From positions 17,175,125 through 17,239,124 of the forward strand of contig CM055108.1 in the NCBI GenBank assembly GCA_029204225.1: a stretch of DNA of 64,000 nt. Reading direction: 5' to 3'. Position numbers and translations under genes: made by a program. The notes beneath the pieces were generated by a model that saw only the letters and a list, made by a program, of their open reading frames with translations, made no database searches and was not told where the DNA came from. The DNA is from Diphasiastrum complanatum (Eukaryota; Streptophyta; Lycopodiopsida; Lycopodiales; Lycopodiaceae). Shown here piece by piece: positions 1-13,129 of the stretch (position 1 is the first letter of the stretch; every line of letters starts with the position of its first letter).

Positions 1-484
1 TTGTGTTATTGTCGTGATGCAATTTTCAGGATATTTTCCTACAGCGTGCTAGCTGGGCATCTCTCAAAGATGAGAGTAAAAGCGTCTCAGGAGGATGCAC
101 CATCGCATCAGAAGCAGCAGTTCTCTAGGTCAGCAAGAAGCAGACCGTTGTAGCCTAGTCATCCTACGAAGCAGAATATGTTGCAGCAGCAAAGATGGCC
201 AACGAAATAATCTGGCTAAGGCAGTTCCTGGACAAATTGGGCGAAACAAGAAATGAGCCCCTGGTCTTGCAGATGGACAACACCTCTGCAATACACCTGA
301 CGAAAGATCCCATGTTCCATTCCAAAACGAAGCACATTGTGATCAAGTACCACTTGATCAAGGATCTAATTGAAAGGAAGATGCTGCAGACCACCTTCAT
401 CGGAACGAAAGACATGGTTGCTGACAGCTTCACTAAAGCCCTAGACAAAGGACACGAAAGACAGAGGAGCAGTCTTGGATTGTA
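1..484 (+). pseudogene. Ty1/copia RNase H C-terminus (copy A, truncated by window start)
   Basis: This is the end of a copia polyprotein, the RNase H domain that degrades the RNA template during reverse transcription. Read in one frame from about position 45 it gives ASWASLKDESKSVSGG, then LVLQMDNTSAIHL, the SKTKHI motif and the terminal DSFTKAL box, all typical copia RNase H signatures. Two in-frame TAG codons interrupt it, at the positions of the Trp of WVSKKQ and the Gln of AQSS, and one base is missing near position 40. Both stops fit C:G to T:A transitions. A polypurine tract (498-510) and an LTR follow directly. It is a dead fragment; its 5' part lies outside the window. Confidence 0.9.
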
Positions 485-510
485 AAAGCTATCATGCTTT
501 GAGAGGGAGT

Positions 511-1475
511 TGAAGAATCAAAATGTTTCTAACTACAAAGCCTTGCTGGCTTTCAGCCCTCAGCTTGACGAAGATGTTCGTGAACATGAAAGTCAGGAGA
601 CACGAAGCACAAAAAGTTTCACGAACTCGAAAGTCAAAGAAAACAAAGAGAACGGTTCGGAACTCGAAAGTAAAAAAAAACAAAGAGAACAGTTCAAAAC
701 TTGAAAGACAAAGCAGACAAAGATGAATGGTTTGCGAACTCGAAAGTCAAAGCAAACAAAGACGAATGGTTTGCAAACACGAAGATTCACAAACGAGAGT
801 CTTTTGCGATCCAGTACGAAAGAGAGCAAATGACCAAAACGAAACCTTCTCCTGCCCTCCACCCCTCTAGAGAGTACCAGCGAGATCATGCAAGTACTCA
901 GAAGTATAGATATCTGATCTGATGGCATGACGTCAACAAATACATTTTAGGTCGTGGCTAATTTGCCACTCTTGTATTTTCTTGATTAGTTGTAGATGCT
1001 TAATTACTCTAATCTTAGATTTACATAGAGTGACTATACTTACTGATGTTATTTGACATAGATCAACAGAGTAAACATACATTGTAATGTAGTAGTCTGA
1101 TGCAAGTAAGCAATCAAGAAAAATACAGAATACATGTCCACCTACGTGCGAAGACAATTCTGTCTAGGATCTGTAGATCCAACTGTCCTGCTAGTAAAGC
1201 AAGATGATTGCTCGTGAGAGAACTGTGTTTCTCCCACGCCACCGCACTACATGGATTGTATGCAGTGCTTGAAAAAATCAGAGAAAGATTAATATAGATG
1301 GTTTTCTTGCTATGTCTGATCTCGAATGCAAATGCGTCTGCTGTTTATTCGTGTGTCTAAGTTTTCTTATTCATTTGAATTCCGCACACTTGGTTGAAAC
1401 TATGTTGAATGCTGCATTAATTTTATAAACGTAGATCAATAGTGTCTGACTACAGTCTGAAGGACGATAGGAGTG
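511..1475 (+). repeat. copia 3' LTR, copy A
   Basis: The LTR starts with TGAAGAATC immediately after the polypurine tract TTTGAGAGGGAGT (498-510). It is recognisable because the same sequence follows the second RNase H copy at 2060 and resumes at 3665-4096. The 3' boundary is uncertain: similarity to the second copy runs on to about 1518, and no clear primer-binding site follows. The LTR contains a 38-bp minisatellite and several GAACTCGAAAG motifs that recur in the LTRs at 56.6 and 59.4 kb. Confidence 0.7.
623..775 (+). repeat. 38-bp minisatellite inside LTR copy A
   Basis: Four imperfect head-to-tail units of 37-39 bp begin at about 623, 660, 698 and 736. Each starts with a variant of GAACTCGAAAG followed by an A-rich stretch with ACAAAGA. 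The array lies in the promoter-proximal half of the LTR. Copy B of the same LTR has only a reduced version, so unit number varies between copies. Confidence 0.75.
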
Positions 1476-1633
1476 ATTCAGTTGGCAGTGTCCAGCGATC
1501 GCATCTTAACTCCATCTGAGGCAAGAGAGTCATGGTTCCTTTGCAAAAGCTTCGTGACTACGATCTTGATTCATTCACACTTTCTTCAATGCCATGCAGA
1601 GCATATCACATTTATCACCCTCACACTTCCAAC

Positions 1634-2044
1634 ATGTAAAAGCATCTCAAGAGGATGCACCATCGCATCAGAAGCGGCAATTTTTTAGGTCAGCAAGAGA
1701 CAGACCATTGTGGCTCAATCATCCTGCGAAGTATAGTACGTTGCATCAGCAAAGATGGCCAATGAAATAACTTGGCTCAAAGAATCCCTGGACCAAATTG
1801 GCGAAACAAAGTACGAGCTCTGGTCTTGCATCTGCAATACAATCTGATGAAAGACCTTGTTATTCACTCAAGGACAAAACATATTGCAATCAAGTACCAC
1901 TTGATCAGGGATCTGATTGGCAAGAAGATGTTTGCAGACCACCTTCATTGGAACAAAAGACATGGTTGCTGACATTTTCACAAAGGCCCCTAGACAAAGG
2001 ACTTTTGAGACAGAGGAGCATTCTTGGAGTCATCAAGATATCAT
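1634..2044 (+). pseudogene. Ty1/copia RNase H C-terminus (copy B)
   Basis: A second, more decayed copy of the RNase H segment at the window start. It begins abruptly at GTAAAAGCATCTCAAGAGG, equivalent to about position 80 in copy A, and reads SRGCTIASEAA, then MANEITWL and TTFIGTKDMVAD across several frameshifts. A deletion removes the QMDNTSA region. The TAG in the WVSK motif is shared with copy A, so both derive from an already inactive source or a local duplication. A degenerate polypurine tract and LTR follow at 2060. Confidence 0.85.
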
Positions 2045-2059
2045 GCTTTGAATGGGAGC

Positions 2060-2545
2060 TGAAGAAACATAATGTTTCTGTTACCAAAGCTTTGCTAGCT
2101 TTCAGCCCTCACTCTGACGAAAATGTTCACGAACACAAAAGTCAAAAGACACGAAGCAAAAATGTTCGTGAACACCCTGACGAAAAAGACACAAACGCGA
2201 AAATTCATGAGAGAGAATTTTTTGTGGTACAGGGGGAGAAAGTTAGATGATGTGAAAGTCAAAAGACACGAAAATCGTTGCGACGTCTTCTTCAACCCCC
2301 AAGCTCCAAAAAGGACCAGCAAGATCATGCAAGTACAAAAGAAGTATAGACATCTGATCTGATATCATGACATCAGCAGATACATTCTAGGTCATGGCTA
2401 ATCAGCCACTCATGTAATTCGTGATTAGTTGTAGATGTTTAATCACTCTAATCTACAAGTTATACAACGTGACTATATGCCTTCTGGTTGATGCATGATA
2501 TACTATGAAGAAGTCTAATGCTAGTAAGCAAAAGCAATCGCAGGT
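2060..2545 (+). repeat. copia LTR copy B, first part
   Basis: Starts TGAAGAAACATAATG after a degenerate purine tract and aligns by eye with 511-1115 of LTR copy A, including the block around GGTCATGGCTAAT. The alignment stops at about 2545 and resumes at 3665, so the LTR is split. Confidence 0.75.
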
Positions 2546-3664
2546 ATGCATATTACTCATGCTTTGTACATCTAAAACTTGAACAACCAATGCTCATTGC
2601 ACTTCTACTACTGCGCTTCATATGATCTTTCTTAGAGAAAGTAATGATTGGTCTTGCTAGATTGTGGGAAAGCTGTTGTTGATCGCTAGTAATGGCTCAT
2701 ATATTGATAATGTTTTTTTCAATGTTTTTTGATTAGCATTGATCAAGGACAAAGGTCCATCAAGTGATAGTCTTTTTCACCTTTTCTGACCAATGATGGT
2801 TGTTGTTAAATAAACCTTGTTTGGTTAGCAAACCGCATGTAATCTTTTATGGCAGTATAATGCTGATAGATGGAAAAAGCGCTGATAACCCACACTATCT
2901 GCACATTTACATGATGAATTATAGCTAATAACTTCATGTGTTAGATGTATTGTGATAATGCGCTGGAAAAACGACAATCATCATTAGCTTTCAACAGATG
3001 TTAGCAGCTCTAGTGCTTCACAAATGACAGTTTGGTAATTGCTACATTGAACACTTTATATGTATACCTTCCATTCCTTGTTAGGAAACTTTCTTTGCAT
3101 GAAAAGGTTGCTTACTAAAAGCTACAAAAGCTTTGGTTCTTCACCAGAGATTATGTGAATAGCTACACATATTTATGGAGTTTGAGATAGCTCGAGGTGA
3201 GACCACATCCACCCACCTTTCCATCACATCTAAAGTGTAAAACTAGAGTCTAAGTGACATTTGTTCAGACCTCATGCATGCATTTCTACCTGCTTTTACC
3301 AGTGGCATTTTTCTAGCTAGAATTGTACAAATCATCATGCATGTGTCCATTTCATATCACTATGGATCACTTACAATAAATGCATGTGAATGCCACGAGT
3401 TTCTACAAGCATATTAATGCCATTTCTAAGTCTACAATCTAATATGCAAGTTATATACTACCAACTAGACATGAGAAACCCATATAGCTACTAACAAGAA
3501 ACAAGAGTAGAGTTTTGGAAATCTAGACTGCAAAAATTATCGTAGCAATGTTACAACCTCTTATTGAGAAAAAGATTATGTAAACTAGCGATTAAGATGC
3601 TATAACAGAGGGTAGGTGTAGTATCACGTAAGCCATTCTATCAGTAAGTATTGATAGATATGAG
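2546..3664. other. 1.1 kb insertion of unknown type in LTR copy B
   Basis: This segment has no counterpart in LTR copy A and separates the two halves of copy B. It is AT-rich, with no ORF above 60 codons and no recognisable terminal inverted repeat or poly(A) end. It could be a small non-autonomous transposon or filler DNA. Its exact ends cannot be set by eye. Confidence 0.5.
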
Positions 3665-4096
3665 CAAGAAGTAGGAGTGAGAAAATACTGAATACGAGTC
3701 CGCCCTGTGCGAGACAATTTTGCATAGGATCTATAAATCCACAAGTCCTCTAGTAAGCAAGACACAAATTTGTGAGAGAAACTGTATTTCTCTCATGCCA
3801 ACGCACTACGTGGATCTGCATGCAGTGCTTGAAGAATCAAAAAAAACAATAGATGATTTTGTGGCCGTTGCGCAAATATCACATCTTATCTTGTTTGATC
3901 TTGAATGTAAATTGGTCTACTGCCATTTGTGTGTCTGATTCTCTTGTTTATTTAATTTCCGCACCTTGGTTTGGAATTTTGTTGAATGTTGTGTTAACTA
4001 AAATTGTAGATCAGTTAGTGTCTGTCTACATTCTAGAGGACTGTAGGAATGATATAGCTGGCAGTGACCAGCAACCATATCTGAAATCCATCTGAA
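3665..4096 (+). repeat. copia LTR copy B, second part
   Basis: Aligns with about 1115-1518 of LTR copy A: shared blocks include the ACAATTyTG.cTAGGATCTrTA region, the CTCATGCCAACGCACTAC region and the CAGTTAGTGTCTG region. Similarity ends at CCATCTGA in both copies, which marks either the LTR end or a shared truncation point. Confidence 0.75.
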
Positions 4097-4159
4097 TTTT
4101 TTTCATGTCCACGATCGATTGTCATCAAGGATAATATTCCAAGATCAATCATGGGTATA

Positions 4160-5250
4160 AGACACTTTTGTTGTCCCTTTACCAATTTGATACTGTTGCT
4201 TAACAGTAACGTATCATTCATGTAGAGTGTGATAGTGATAAAGGATTGTTGGATGGCTTTGAAGTATACATTACAGTCTCTAGATCTTGGTTCAAATCCT
4301 TGCTTGATAAGAAAGTTGTTTGATTCGATGAAACTATGCTCTCGATGATTGTTTCAAGACATACAATGCTTGATGAAGTTTACAAACTTGGTCCTATTCA
4401 CCATTCAGGACATATCCTTCTAGTTGGATCATATAGATGTCCTCTTCGACAACTCCATTAAGGAATATTGTTTTCACATCTAACTAATGTACCTCAAGGT
4501 GGCTATAGTGGCATACAGTAGTAGCAGTCAAATAGAAAAGTGCTTGACTATTGGGCTAAATGTTTTGAGATAGTCGATGTTGGAAATTTGAGAAAATCTC
4601 CTTGCCACTAGTCATGTCTTTCTTCTATCGATGCTACCATATGCTTTATATTTGATCTTGAAGATCCATTTATAGTCAATGACCTTCTTGTCTACAAGCA
4701 ACTTGGAATATCCAAGTGTTGTTCTTGATCAATGAGTGGTACTCCTTGTCCATGGCTTTCTTCAAGAGATCTAAATTGGTTCATGATAGTGCTTCTTCGA
4801 CTCTGGTAGGCTCTTGTGAAAGGTAGTGATCATACTCATCAGTGAATCAAATAGACTAACTTCAAATTTTTGCCAATCTTTTGGGAGGTGCTGTTGGTTA
4901 TGAAATTCAATTCTATGTCGGCTGCTCCTAAGTTGCAGCTCTTGATCTTCTTCTAAATCCAACTGTATAGTCTGACTACTTGAAGCAATTGAAATGGTAT
5001 TTCAATATTCATCAACTTTTGGAGTAGAGTCAATAGATTAAATCTGGTTTTTTGCCCTTCAAATCAATAAATTGATCCTCAAGAAGGTCACATCTCTACT
5101 AGTAATAACTTTACATGTTACAATATTATACAATCGATACATGTCATTAGAAGAAGAATAACTGAGAAAAACAATTTTAATAGAATGCTCATCCAGTTTC
5201 TTTCTAGTGTTCTTTGGAACATGAGCGTAGGCCGTACATCTAATCAAATA
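4160..5250 (-). pseudogene. Ty1/copia integrase C-terminus to reverse transcriptase fragment
   Basis: Read on the minus strand from right to left this gives copia signatures in the normal order. First comes the integrase C-terminal region (HVPKNTRKKLD, then SRDVTFL; 5247-5059), then the linker with RSSRH and KDWQKFEVS (4962-4771), then RT with DYKWIFKIKY, YLKTFSPIVK and the active-site region LYMNDTLLLSNS (about 4221-4160). The catalytic YVDD is changed to YMND, and several stops lie between the blocks. The gag, protease and integrase core are absent. It is not the same family as the flanking plus-strand LTRs. Confidence 0.88.
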
Positions 5251-6273
5251 AGATACAAGATCAGGTAGTATAGAGAAGCTCTAATGCCATGTCGAGAAAT
5301 CTATTTGTGTGAAAGAATTCCTTGGTGCATGAATGTATGTCTATCGGATTTCAACTATTATCAGTAAGTCAATAATAGCTCTACTTGATACGAGCTTCGA
5401 AGTCACAAAGATCTAGCTTCAACAATTGTCAATTTGAGTGTCTTTGCTGGGTTTCGGTTAGAGTAGATTTGATGATTGTCAATTCGATGTTTGTCGAGCT
5501 AATATTTGTTTGTGATTTCCATGCATTTTTGTACACTATTTGAAACACATGTATTTTTGCAAAGTATGTGACTGTAGAAGTATTTACGAAAAATAAATGG
5601 ATCTAGATTATGTGAGATTAGGGATGGAGAGGATAAGAATCCAAGAGTCTCATCAATAAGTAAAACAGAGGATCTAACTAGTGGTGAGTATACCATGAAG
5701 TAAGGGATTGATCCTACAAATGTTTGTTTTGTAACTATGATAGGAAAAGAGGGAGCTATCATGGGGTGCCTCTAAAAAAGTCCTCCTATCGAAGGATTTA
5801 CAACTTCAACAATCATAGAAAACAACAAGGAGAGAAAATTCATCTACCACTTATTGTAGCCTATTTGAGGGCACCATACCCTTCTTAGCTCTTGCCTCTT
5901 GGGTTCCAAGGCTTGCATATGGAAAATCTACCTACATTGACCTAAAGCTCTTGGGATTATTGTAATAGAAAAGAGAAAAGAAAGAAACTAGGGGTGAAAG
6001 CACATGGAAGCCAGTCTTCCTATCCACTAATATGGTCCTGGGTCACTTTAAGTTAGACATAGACTTTGAGGATCACAAAAACCTACTCCAACTATAGTGT
6101 CCTATCATGAGGTGCCATGCTATTACTATGCCAAGAAAAACTCTATTATAAGCTAAAGAACAAAGCAGATACTAAGCATGTCTATCTAGCACAAGGCATG
6201 ATATATACATATTGGAGAAGCAATGCAAATGGAAACAAACATAAGCTTGAATCAAAAGCAAAAGCCTCACAAC
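5251..6273. other. spacer, no recognisable gene; PBS-like site at 5278-5289
   Basis: No convincing coding capacity. GCTCTAATGCCA at 5278-5289 is the complement of a degenerate initiator-Met primer-binding site (TGGCATTAGAGC). If real, it sits only about 30 bp from the integrase relic, implying deletion of gag to IN core in that minus-strand copia. The rest is AT-rich sequence I do not recognise. Confidence 0.4.
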
Positions 6274-6316
6274 TCCCTCCTTCTCTTTCTCTTTCTCTTT
6301 CTCTCTCACTCTCTCA
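6273..6316 (+). repeat. pyrimidine-rich low-complexity tract (TCTTTC-like)
   Basis: Short run of TCTTTC and TC units, interrupted by ACTCTCTCAC. Simple sequence with no coding meaning. Confidence 0.8.
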
Positions 6317-6631
6317 CATTCACATAAAACTCGAGCAACTTGACTTTTAGAAGGTTTTATATTTTTTCTTCTAATTGGACCGCCACATGAGTTTCTAAGG
6401 CACATTTGATTCTAGAGACGACATTATGGTACTTATCCTCATTGGCATATTTACAATTATGAATACTTGTCATGTTAGTAAATTGCACCATTACGCAATT
6501 TTGTACTTATATAATTACATAACTTACAAAATCAATATTGTGTTAGTGCTCATTATTTGCATTTCATTTGTTGGATATTTCAATGGTGTTGGAATCTTGG
6601 TCTTGAATTCTTCCAACATAGTGACAATTAC

Positions 6632-7710
<1,079 letters not shown>

Positions 7711-8281
7711 GTGTCTAGGACCATATCTATTTGGAGTGTCCACTTGAACCCAAACAACAAGCAAGTAAAATTTGACTAAATTGACAATGGGTTGATGCTC
7801 ACTCCTCTGAAGGCTTAGTGTAGGAATGTCATCAGAGAACGAAAAAAAAAACACAGTCACCATCCAACTTTTGAAGATTCAAAGAGTTGGGTTGAGATAT
7901 TTGAGTTGCATTTGATACAAATCCTTGACTAGCTCTTCTCCAAGTTTGAAGAAGCTTTTAGATTGCTCACTAAAAGCCTCATCTTGGGCACTTAAATTTC
8001 CTCTAGTAAGCATAGAAAAATGTTGATTGATAGCCTAAAATGAGTTCAATCGAGTCTTTAGTTGTTGGAATCTCCTCTAATTTCACCCTCAACCTTGGCT
8101 AGTTTCTTAGCCTTGGTGCCATGAATTTAGTGGGAAATAAGATTGAAAAATTATGAAGTCCTTAATGCATCCAATAGAACTTACTATTAGCCTCGTAGAA
8201 AGAAAATTGGACTTTATTCGCAATTGGAGGAAATAAGGGTGGACCTTTATGCAATTTAAAGCTTAGGTAAATATATAATTT
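7711..8281. other. spacer between R1 and R2
   Basis: AT-rich sequence with no ORF of note. The minus-strand 98-codon frame at 7863-7567 has no recognisable motif and overlaps the repeat, so I do not call it a gene. Confidence 0.5.
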
Positions 8282-9230
8282 GATTAGGCTAGTGACAATC
8301 ACATTTCTCCCTTCTTGATGGTTGTGGTTTTTTGGTTATCGCTTTTGTAAATCTTGTACATGATACTATTTTGAATACAAGGGCAATTAAAATAATGATT
8401 TTTTAATTACAAGGAATGTGCAAAATAAACACTGAAGAATATTATTGTTTTATTCTTCAAGGCTCTCAAGATTCCAAAGGTTTGTTGCAGGCATCACAAA
8501 AGAAACATGATGACAATTACTCATCATTAAACTTCATTCCTTTTTGCAACAATTTCCACATTTTTGCACATTAAGCTTTAACAAGAAATGTGTTTTTATT
8601 GATAGTGACTAGTCGACAAAATAAAGATGTATGTCTAAAGAGGAGTCCAATTGGTCCCTTACACCGTCCACATTGTTTTTTATTATTATCAAGTACTATG
8701 TTAGTTAGCCATTATTGAGCAAACTTATAATAAGTAGCATCATTTCTTTTGCATGGTCGCTAACCCCATGGCTCAAATTGTTTTTCTATTTGTAAAGGCC
8801 TAGACTCTATTCAAAATAAGATAATTGCAATTTGTTTGCATGGTTTTGAAAGCTTATGAACAGTATCAAACTTCACTTGGTGACATCATTCTTCTTAAGT
8901 CAACTACCTAGTGCAATTGGTGATTTTATTTGTTTATTTGCCTTCATGCTTGGCAACAATATCTCACGATGTCGAAAAAGTCTCTTGAGCTCAAAAAATT
9001 TAAAAATTATTTGGGAATATGTTAAGCCAAATATGTTTCTTTTGGTTGTGAGAAGCACGTGAATGCCAAAATCTATAAGAGAAAATGTCATAATATAATA
9101 TTCATCAATAGATAGAGTTATTTGGAAGGATTGTTAGCACACCAAGTGCCAATATTGCATATAGATTAGTTACTCGTTTGCTTTGTTAATTGTAATCATT
9201 GGAGTTTATAGAACTAGATTTTTTTCTCTC
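8282..9230 (+). repeat. dispersed repeat R2 (direct copy of R1)
   Basis: Same blocks as R1, offset by about 1.52 kb. At the position where R1 carries the CT tract, R2 has only GTGACAATCACATTTCTCCCTTC, so the microsatellite expanded in one copy from a short pyrimidine seed. Similarity fades after about 9230. Confidence 0.75.
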
Positions 9231-9701
9231 TCTCATAGATTGAAATGTATTAGCAAAATGTACTAGGATTCTAAACATGCCATTGCTTATTGAAGCATGT
9301 TTAATGCTTCTTGGTACTAGCAACCCGTAGGATCCCCAAGAACAAAAATGGGCAAGCGAGCCAACAAAACACCAACTTGCCATGTGTGAGAAGATGAAAT
9401 GTCTAATAAAATGAACAATCTAGTCTTAGTTGAGTACTAGGATCAAGGAAGGGTTCATTGAATGGAAGAAATTATGTTATTAGATAAGTTGGATTGGAAA
9501 ACTGCTCAAAGTGAATGTTATTCATCTCGAAGATTTCCCAGATATGTTATTTGTCAATTTTCTAATAAAAAGGACAATTATGATTATACAAAACAATCAT
9601 TAAGAGTTATTGATTGCTAAATTCAATGATCTATCAAGTTCTATGTATTTAATCTTGATCTAGGAGATGTATTACACTATGATTTTAGCAAGAACAATAG
9701 A
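9231..9701. other. spacer, nothing recognised
   Basis: AT-rich, no motif or repeat recognised. It is the left flank of the copia element at 9707 and ends in the target duplication TCAAA (9702-9706). Confidence 0.6.
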
Positions 9702-9706
9702 TCAAA

Positions 9707-10608
9707 TGTAGAACAATTGATCAGACAGATCTTGGTTCTACCAACAAAGCACACAACTTACTTGACAAAGGATGAGAAAGAAATGAATGCAAACTAGAAA
9801 CTTTTTTATTCGTGACCAACTCGAAAAGATTTGCAAAATTTGTCTTGCAGTCAACTCGAAAGATTCGTGAAATAGTGTCTTGTGGAAGCTCGTGGCTTTT
9901 TTGTTGAAGCTCAAAAGATTTGTGAACAGAATCTTGTCGCAAAATTATCTATTTCTTGTTCAAGCCTCAAATGTTGCAAAATTGTCGCGAACAATTTGCG
10001 AAATCTCCTGGACTATTGTTCAAGCTCAAGAATTGTCATCTGTCATGAATAATTCGCGAATGACGAAAATGTCGTGAAGAGACAAGTGTTGCGAACAATA
10101 GTGAAACACGAAGCTGAAATGAAGAGACAAACTGTCACGAAATATTCGCGAACAGAATTTATTCAAGCCTTGAAACAAAGTGCTATTTGAATATCAACCA
10201 TCATAAATGGTTAGATTTCTACTTTTACAATATTAAAAGGCCAAAAGACCTGTAAATAAAAGGCCAAAAGACCCATCATGTAGGAATATAAATACAAATG
10301 CACTACTCGTTGTAACTCACTCAATCAGAGACACAATAGTGAGATAAGACAACAAGAGATGTATATTGATGAATTAGATTCAGAGTTATAAAAATTCATT
10401 TTCGATCAATAGTTTCTTATTGTCTAAATGATTTTGAGTAGTCTCATACTTTTGCATATAATTTTTGCACGCATATTCAGTCAGAATAAATACTATTCTA
10501 TTAGTGAATAGATCTAATAAAATTGCGATTGAAGACACTGATATTAGTTTGATTTATTCGAACTTGCATCGTGTTCTCTGTGGAAGAATAATTGCTATTT
10601 TTCCTAAA
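9707..10608 (+). repeat. 5' LTR of the 9.7-15.5 kb element
   Basis: Begins TGTAGAACAA and ends CCTAAA (the 3' copy ends CCTATA; the ancestral end was probably a TACA-type terminus). A TATA box (TATAAATA, 10287-10294) lies where U3 would end. The U3 part carries many TTCGTGAA/TTCGCGAA/TTTGCGAA motifs. Confidence 0.93.
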
Positions 10609-10620
10609 ATGTATTAGAGC
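10609..10620 (+). other. degenerate primer-binding site
   Basis: ATGTATTAGAGC directly after the 5' LTR corresponds to TGGTATCAGAGC, the complement of the initiator Met-tRNA 3' end used to prime copia minus-strand cDNA. Three mismatches. Confidence 0.7.
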
Positions 10621-10699
10621 ATACAGAATTAAAGTTGATATAGTGGTATCTTCGTATCCCTCTCAGCGTTCTTCATACATCCATCAATAAGCCGCTATC

Positions 10700-11862
10700 T
10701 GGAGGTTATTCAGAATTAGGTGTCATCGATCAACAATATTCAAGCTAAGATCACTACAATCTTGGACCCAGAAGGTTCAAACTACTTGATTTGAAAATTA
10801 AAGCCTTCACTCTTGTTGAAGGGCGAAGGTCTATGACAATGGGTATAACCAATTGAGGAGAAGCCACAAGCTACTCCTGGCAAAGAACTTCAAGAATGGA
10901 GTTTAAAAAATGACAAAGCTATAACAAATATTGCGTCATCAGTGCATGACAATATAATGCTAGATCTTACATCAATTTCGAACGCAAAGGATTTATGGAA
11001 AGAATTGCAAACTACATTCATGTGAAAGATTAAAGATCTATTTATTTCCTTACAGAATTATGGTGCAGAAAATACAATTTCTAAGGAAAAACAACTTAAT
11101 TATTTTCTTCGAGCCCTACCCAGGTCATTCCACACAACTCGAACCTTATTGGCGAAAGATGTGACAATGACACTTCAAAAGGCAATAGACTCTAAGACTA
11201 ATGAACAACAATCTGGAAAACAACAGAAGAATTATGGTGATAAGAACATCTGCAACTATGGTAGAGGATCAGGTCACATAGAAGAAAAGTGTTGGCTAAA
11301 TCCAAAGATTGAATGCATTCATTGTCATAAACGAGGTCATGCAGCAATAGACTATTATCAGAATCCCAAAAACGAAATGGAACAGAATCGAAGCGAACCT
11401 TCAGATTCAAACTATGTTGAAGACAAAGCAGAATGCTCCAGAGCAGCAAAAGACAGGGCAATAAGAAATTCAGTAGCTTATGTTAGTACTGATCTATGTT
11501 GTTCATCTGATTCAATTCAAGAAGTAGTACTTTATTTGGGAGCCACCTCACATTTTTTTTTCTCGAAACAAATTTTGTCTGAGTACAAGAAAACGAATGA
11601 TTTGAGATTCATTATACTTGGAGACGATTCTAAATACGTGGATGATGGACCTGGTGTATTATGGCTAGACACGAATCAGGGAGACAAGAAACTGGAGGAA
11701 GTTCTCTATATCCCTACTCTTGACAAAGATCTTCTATCCGTAGCAAAGATAGTCGATACAGGCATGTCAGTAGCCTTCACAAAAACTCTTGTAAACTGTT
11801 CGAGGAAGATTCTAATAACATGGTTGCTAAAGGCAACAAAGAAGAAAATTTGTATTACTTAA
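10700..11862 (+). pseudogene. copia gag and protease, decayed
   Basis: Gag would form the virus-like particle and the aspartic protease would mature it. One frame reads a UBN2-type gag region (EKPQATPGKELQEWSLKND, later KDLWKELQTTFM and FLRALPRSF) with a TGA at about 11022, then two nucleocapsid zinc knuckles and the protease region up to 11862. Both knuckles have lost a metal ligand: CNYGRGSGHIEEKC lacks the second Cys and CIHCHKRGHAAIDYY lacks the last one. The protease motif reads LYLGATSH where DSGATSH is expected, so the catalytic Asp is gone. Confidence 0.9.
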
Positions 11863-11889
11863 ACATTTGAACAAGAATTGAACAAGTCA

Positions 11890-12850
11890 ATCTAACTCGA
11901 AATTCAATAGATGTACTGTGGCACAAAAAGTTATGTTATATGAACATGGAAGCCTTGTACCAAGCCAATAAAAGTCAGAGAATTTAAGGAGTTGAAATCA
12001 AAAGTAGAGACATTCGAACTACTTGCAAATCTTGTCTTAAAGGCAAGATGACTAGAACACCTTTTAGTAAGGATGTTTATAAAGCAACTAAGGTACTTGA
12101 AATTGTGCATTCAAATATTTGTGGATTATTCAGAGTATTGTCATTGGGTGATGCAAAGTACTTCATTACATTTATTGATGACTTCAGCAAGTTCGTTGTA
12201 GTATACTTTATTCGTACCAAATTTGAAGCTTTCGAGAAATTCGTTGATTATACAAATTGGGATGAGAAGCATACATGCAATATTTTGAAGCAAATTTGTA
12301 CAGATCGTGGAGGTGAATACATTTCCAACGAATTCAAGGCTTACTATACTGGTCGAGGTATTATGCACACAAAGATTGCATCTTACACACCTCAGCACAA
12401 TGGAATGGCTGAACAAGGAATCATACACTGATGGAAGCTGCAAGGTGTATTATGGCTCATGCAAAAGCACCAAAACATTTGTGGGCAGAAGCAGTGGCTA
12501 CATCAAACCATCTTCAGAATCGTATTTTGAAATCTCGAATACCGGATAAAACTCCTCATGAGATATGGTGGAAGTCAAAGCCAAATCTTATACATGTTCG
12601 AACATTTGGATGCGCAGTGCACATACCAGATAAGTTGAGAAAGAATCGATGAAAAGACAAAACAAGGTTTTCTGGTAGGATTTGAGTTACATTCATCATA
12701 CTATCATGTTTATGTACCCGAAACTGGCAAGATAAAAGTTGTTCGAGATGTTAAATTTGATGAAACAAAATACATAGCAGACAGTGATCTAGTCGGCTAT
12801 GAAATTCTCAGAAATTATTATGAGCTACCAATGACAATAGAAGAAAAACA
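11890..12850 (+). pseudogene. copia integrase, decayed
   Basis: Integrase inserts the cDNA. The pre-integrase HHCC region (LWHKKLCYMNMEAL, then CKSCLKGKM) has the second His replaced by Tyr. The core reads VHSNICG in place of HSDICG (first catalytic Asp to Asn), followed by FIDDFSKFVV and TDRGGEYISNEF (second Asp kept) and PQHNGMAE. The frame breaks at about 12430. The C-terminal part follows in another frame (ARCIMAHAKAPKHLWAEAV, then FGCAVHIPDKLRKNR) to about 12652, and further weak homology reaches 12850. Not functional. Confidence 0.88.
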
Positions 12851-13129
12851 AACATAAGATGAAAGAGAGTTACTAGATCCAGAGGGAGGTCAAGATTGAA
12901 TACCTGACAGACTCAAATCGCCAGTTTGAATTCCAGCAGAAAAGCTCAAATCAGAATTGAACTCGAAACCTGCAGAATCGAACTCAAAACCACCTCTGAA
13001 AAAGATCTGATAGACATGAAAACCACCATAAAGGTATGGTCAGGATGTTTTTAATATAATCATCGAATTTTGTGGATTCCCTGACGAACCTAAAACATTC
13101 AAGGAAACTGTAGATGGACCAGATAAAAA

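Noticed and set aside
5278-5289. Primer-binding site proving an LTR to its right
   Set aside because: Only a degenerate match and no LTR partner was found, so it is mentioned within the spacer only.
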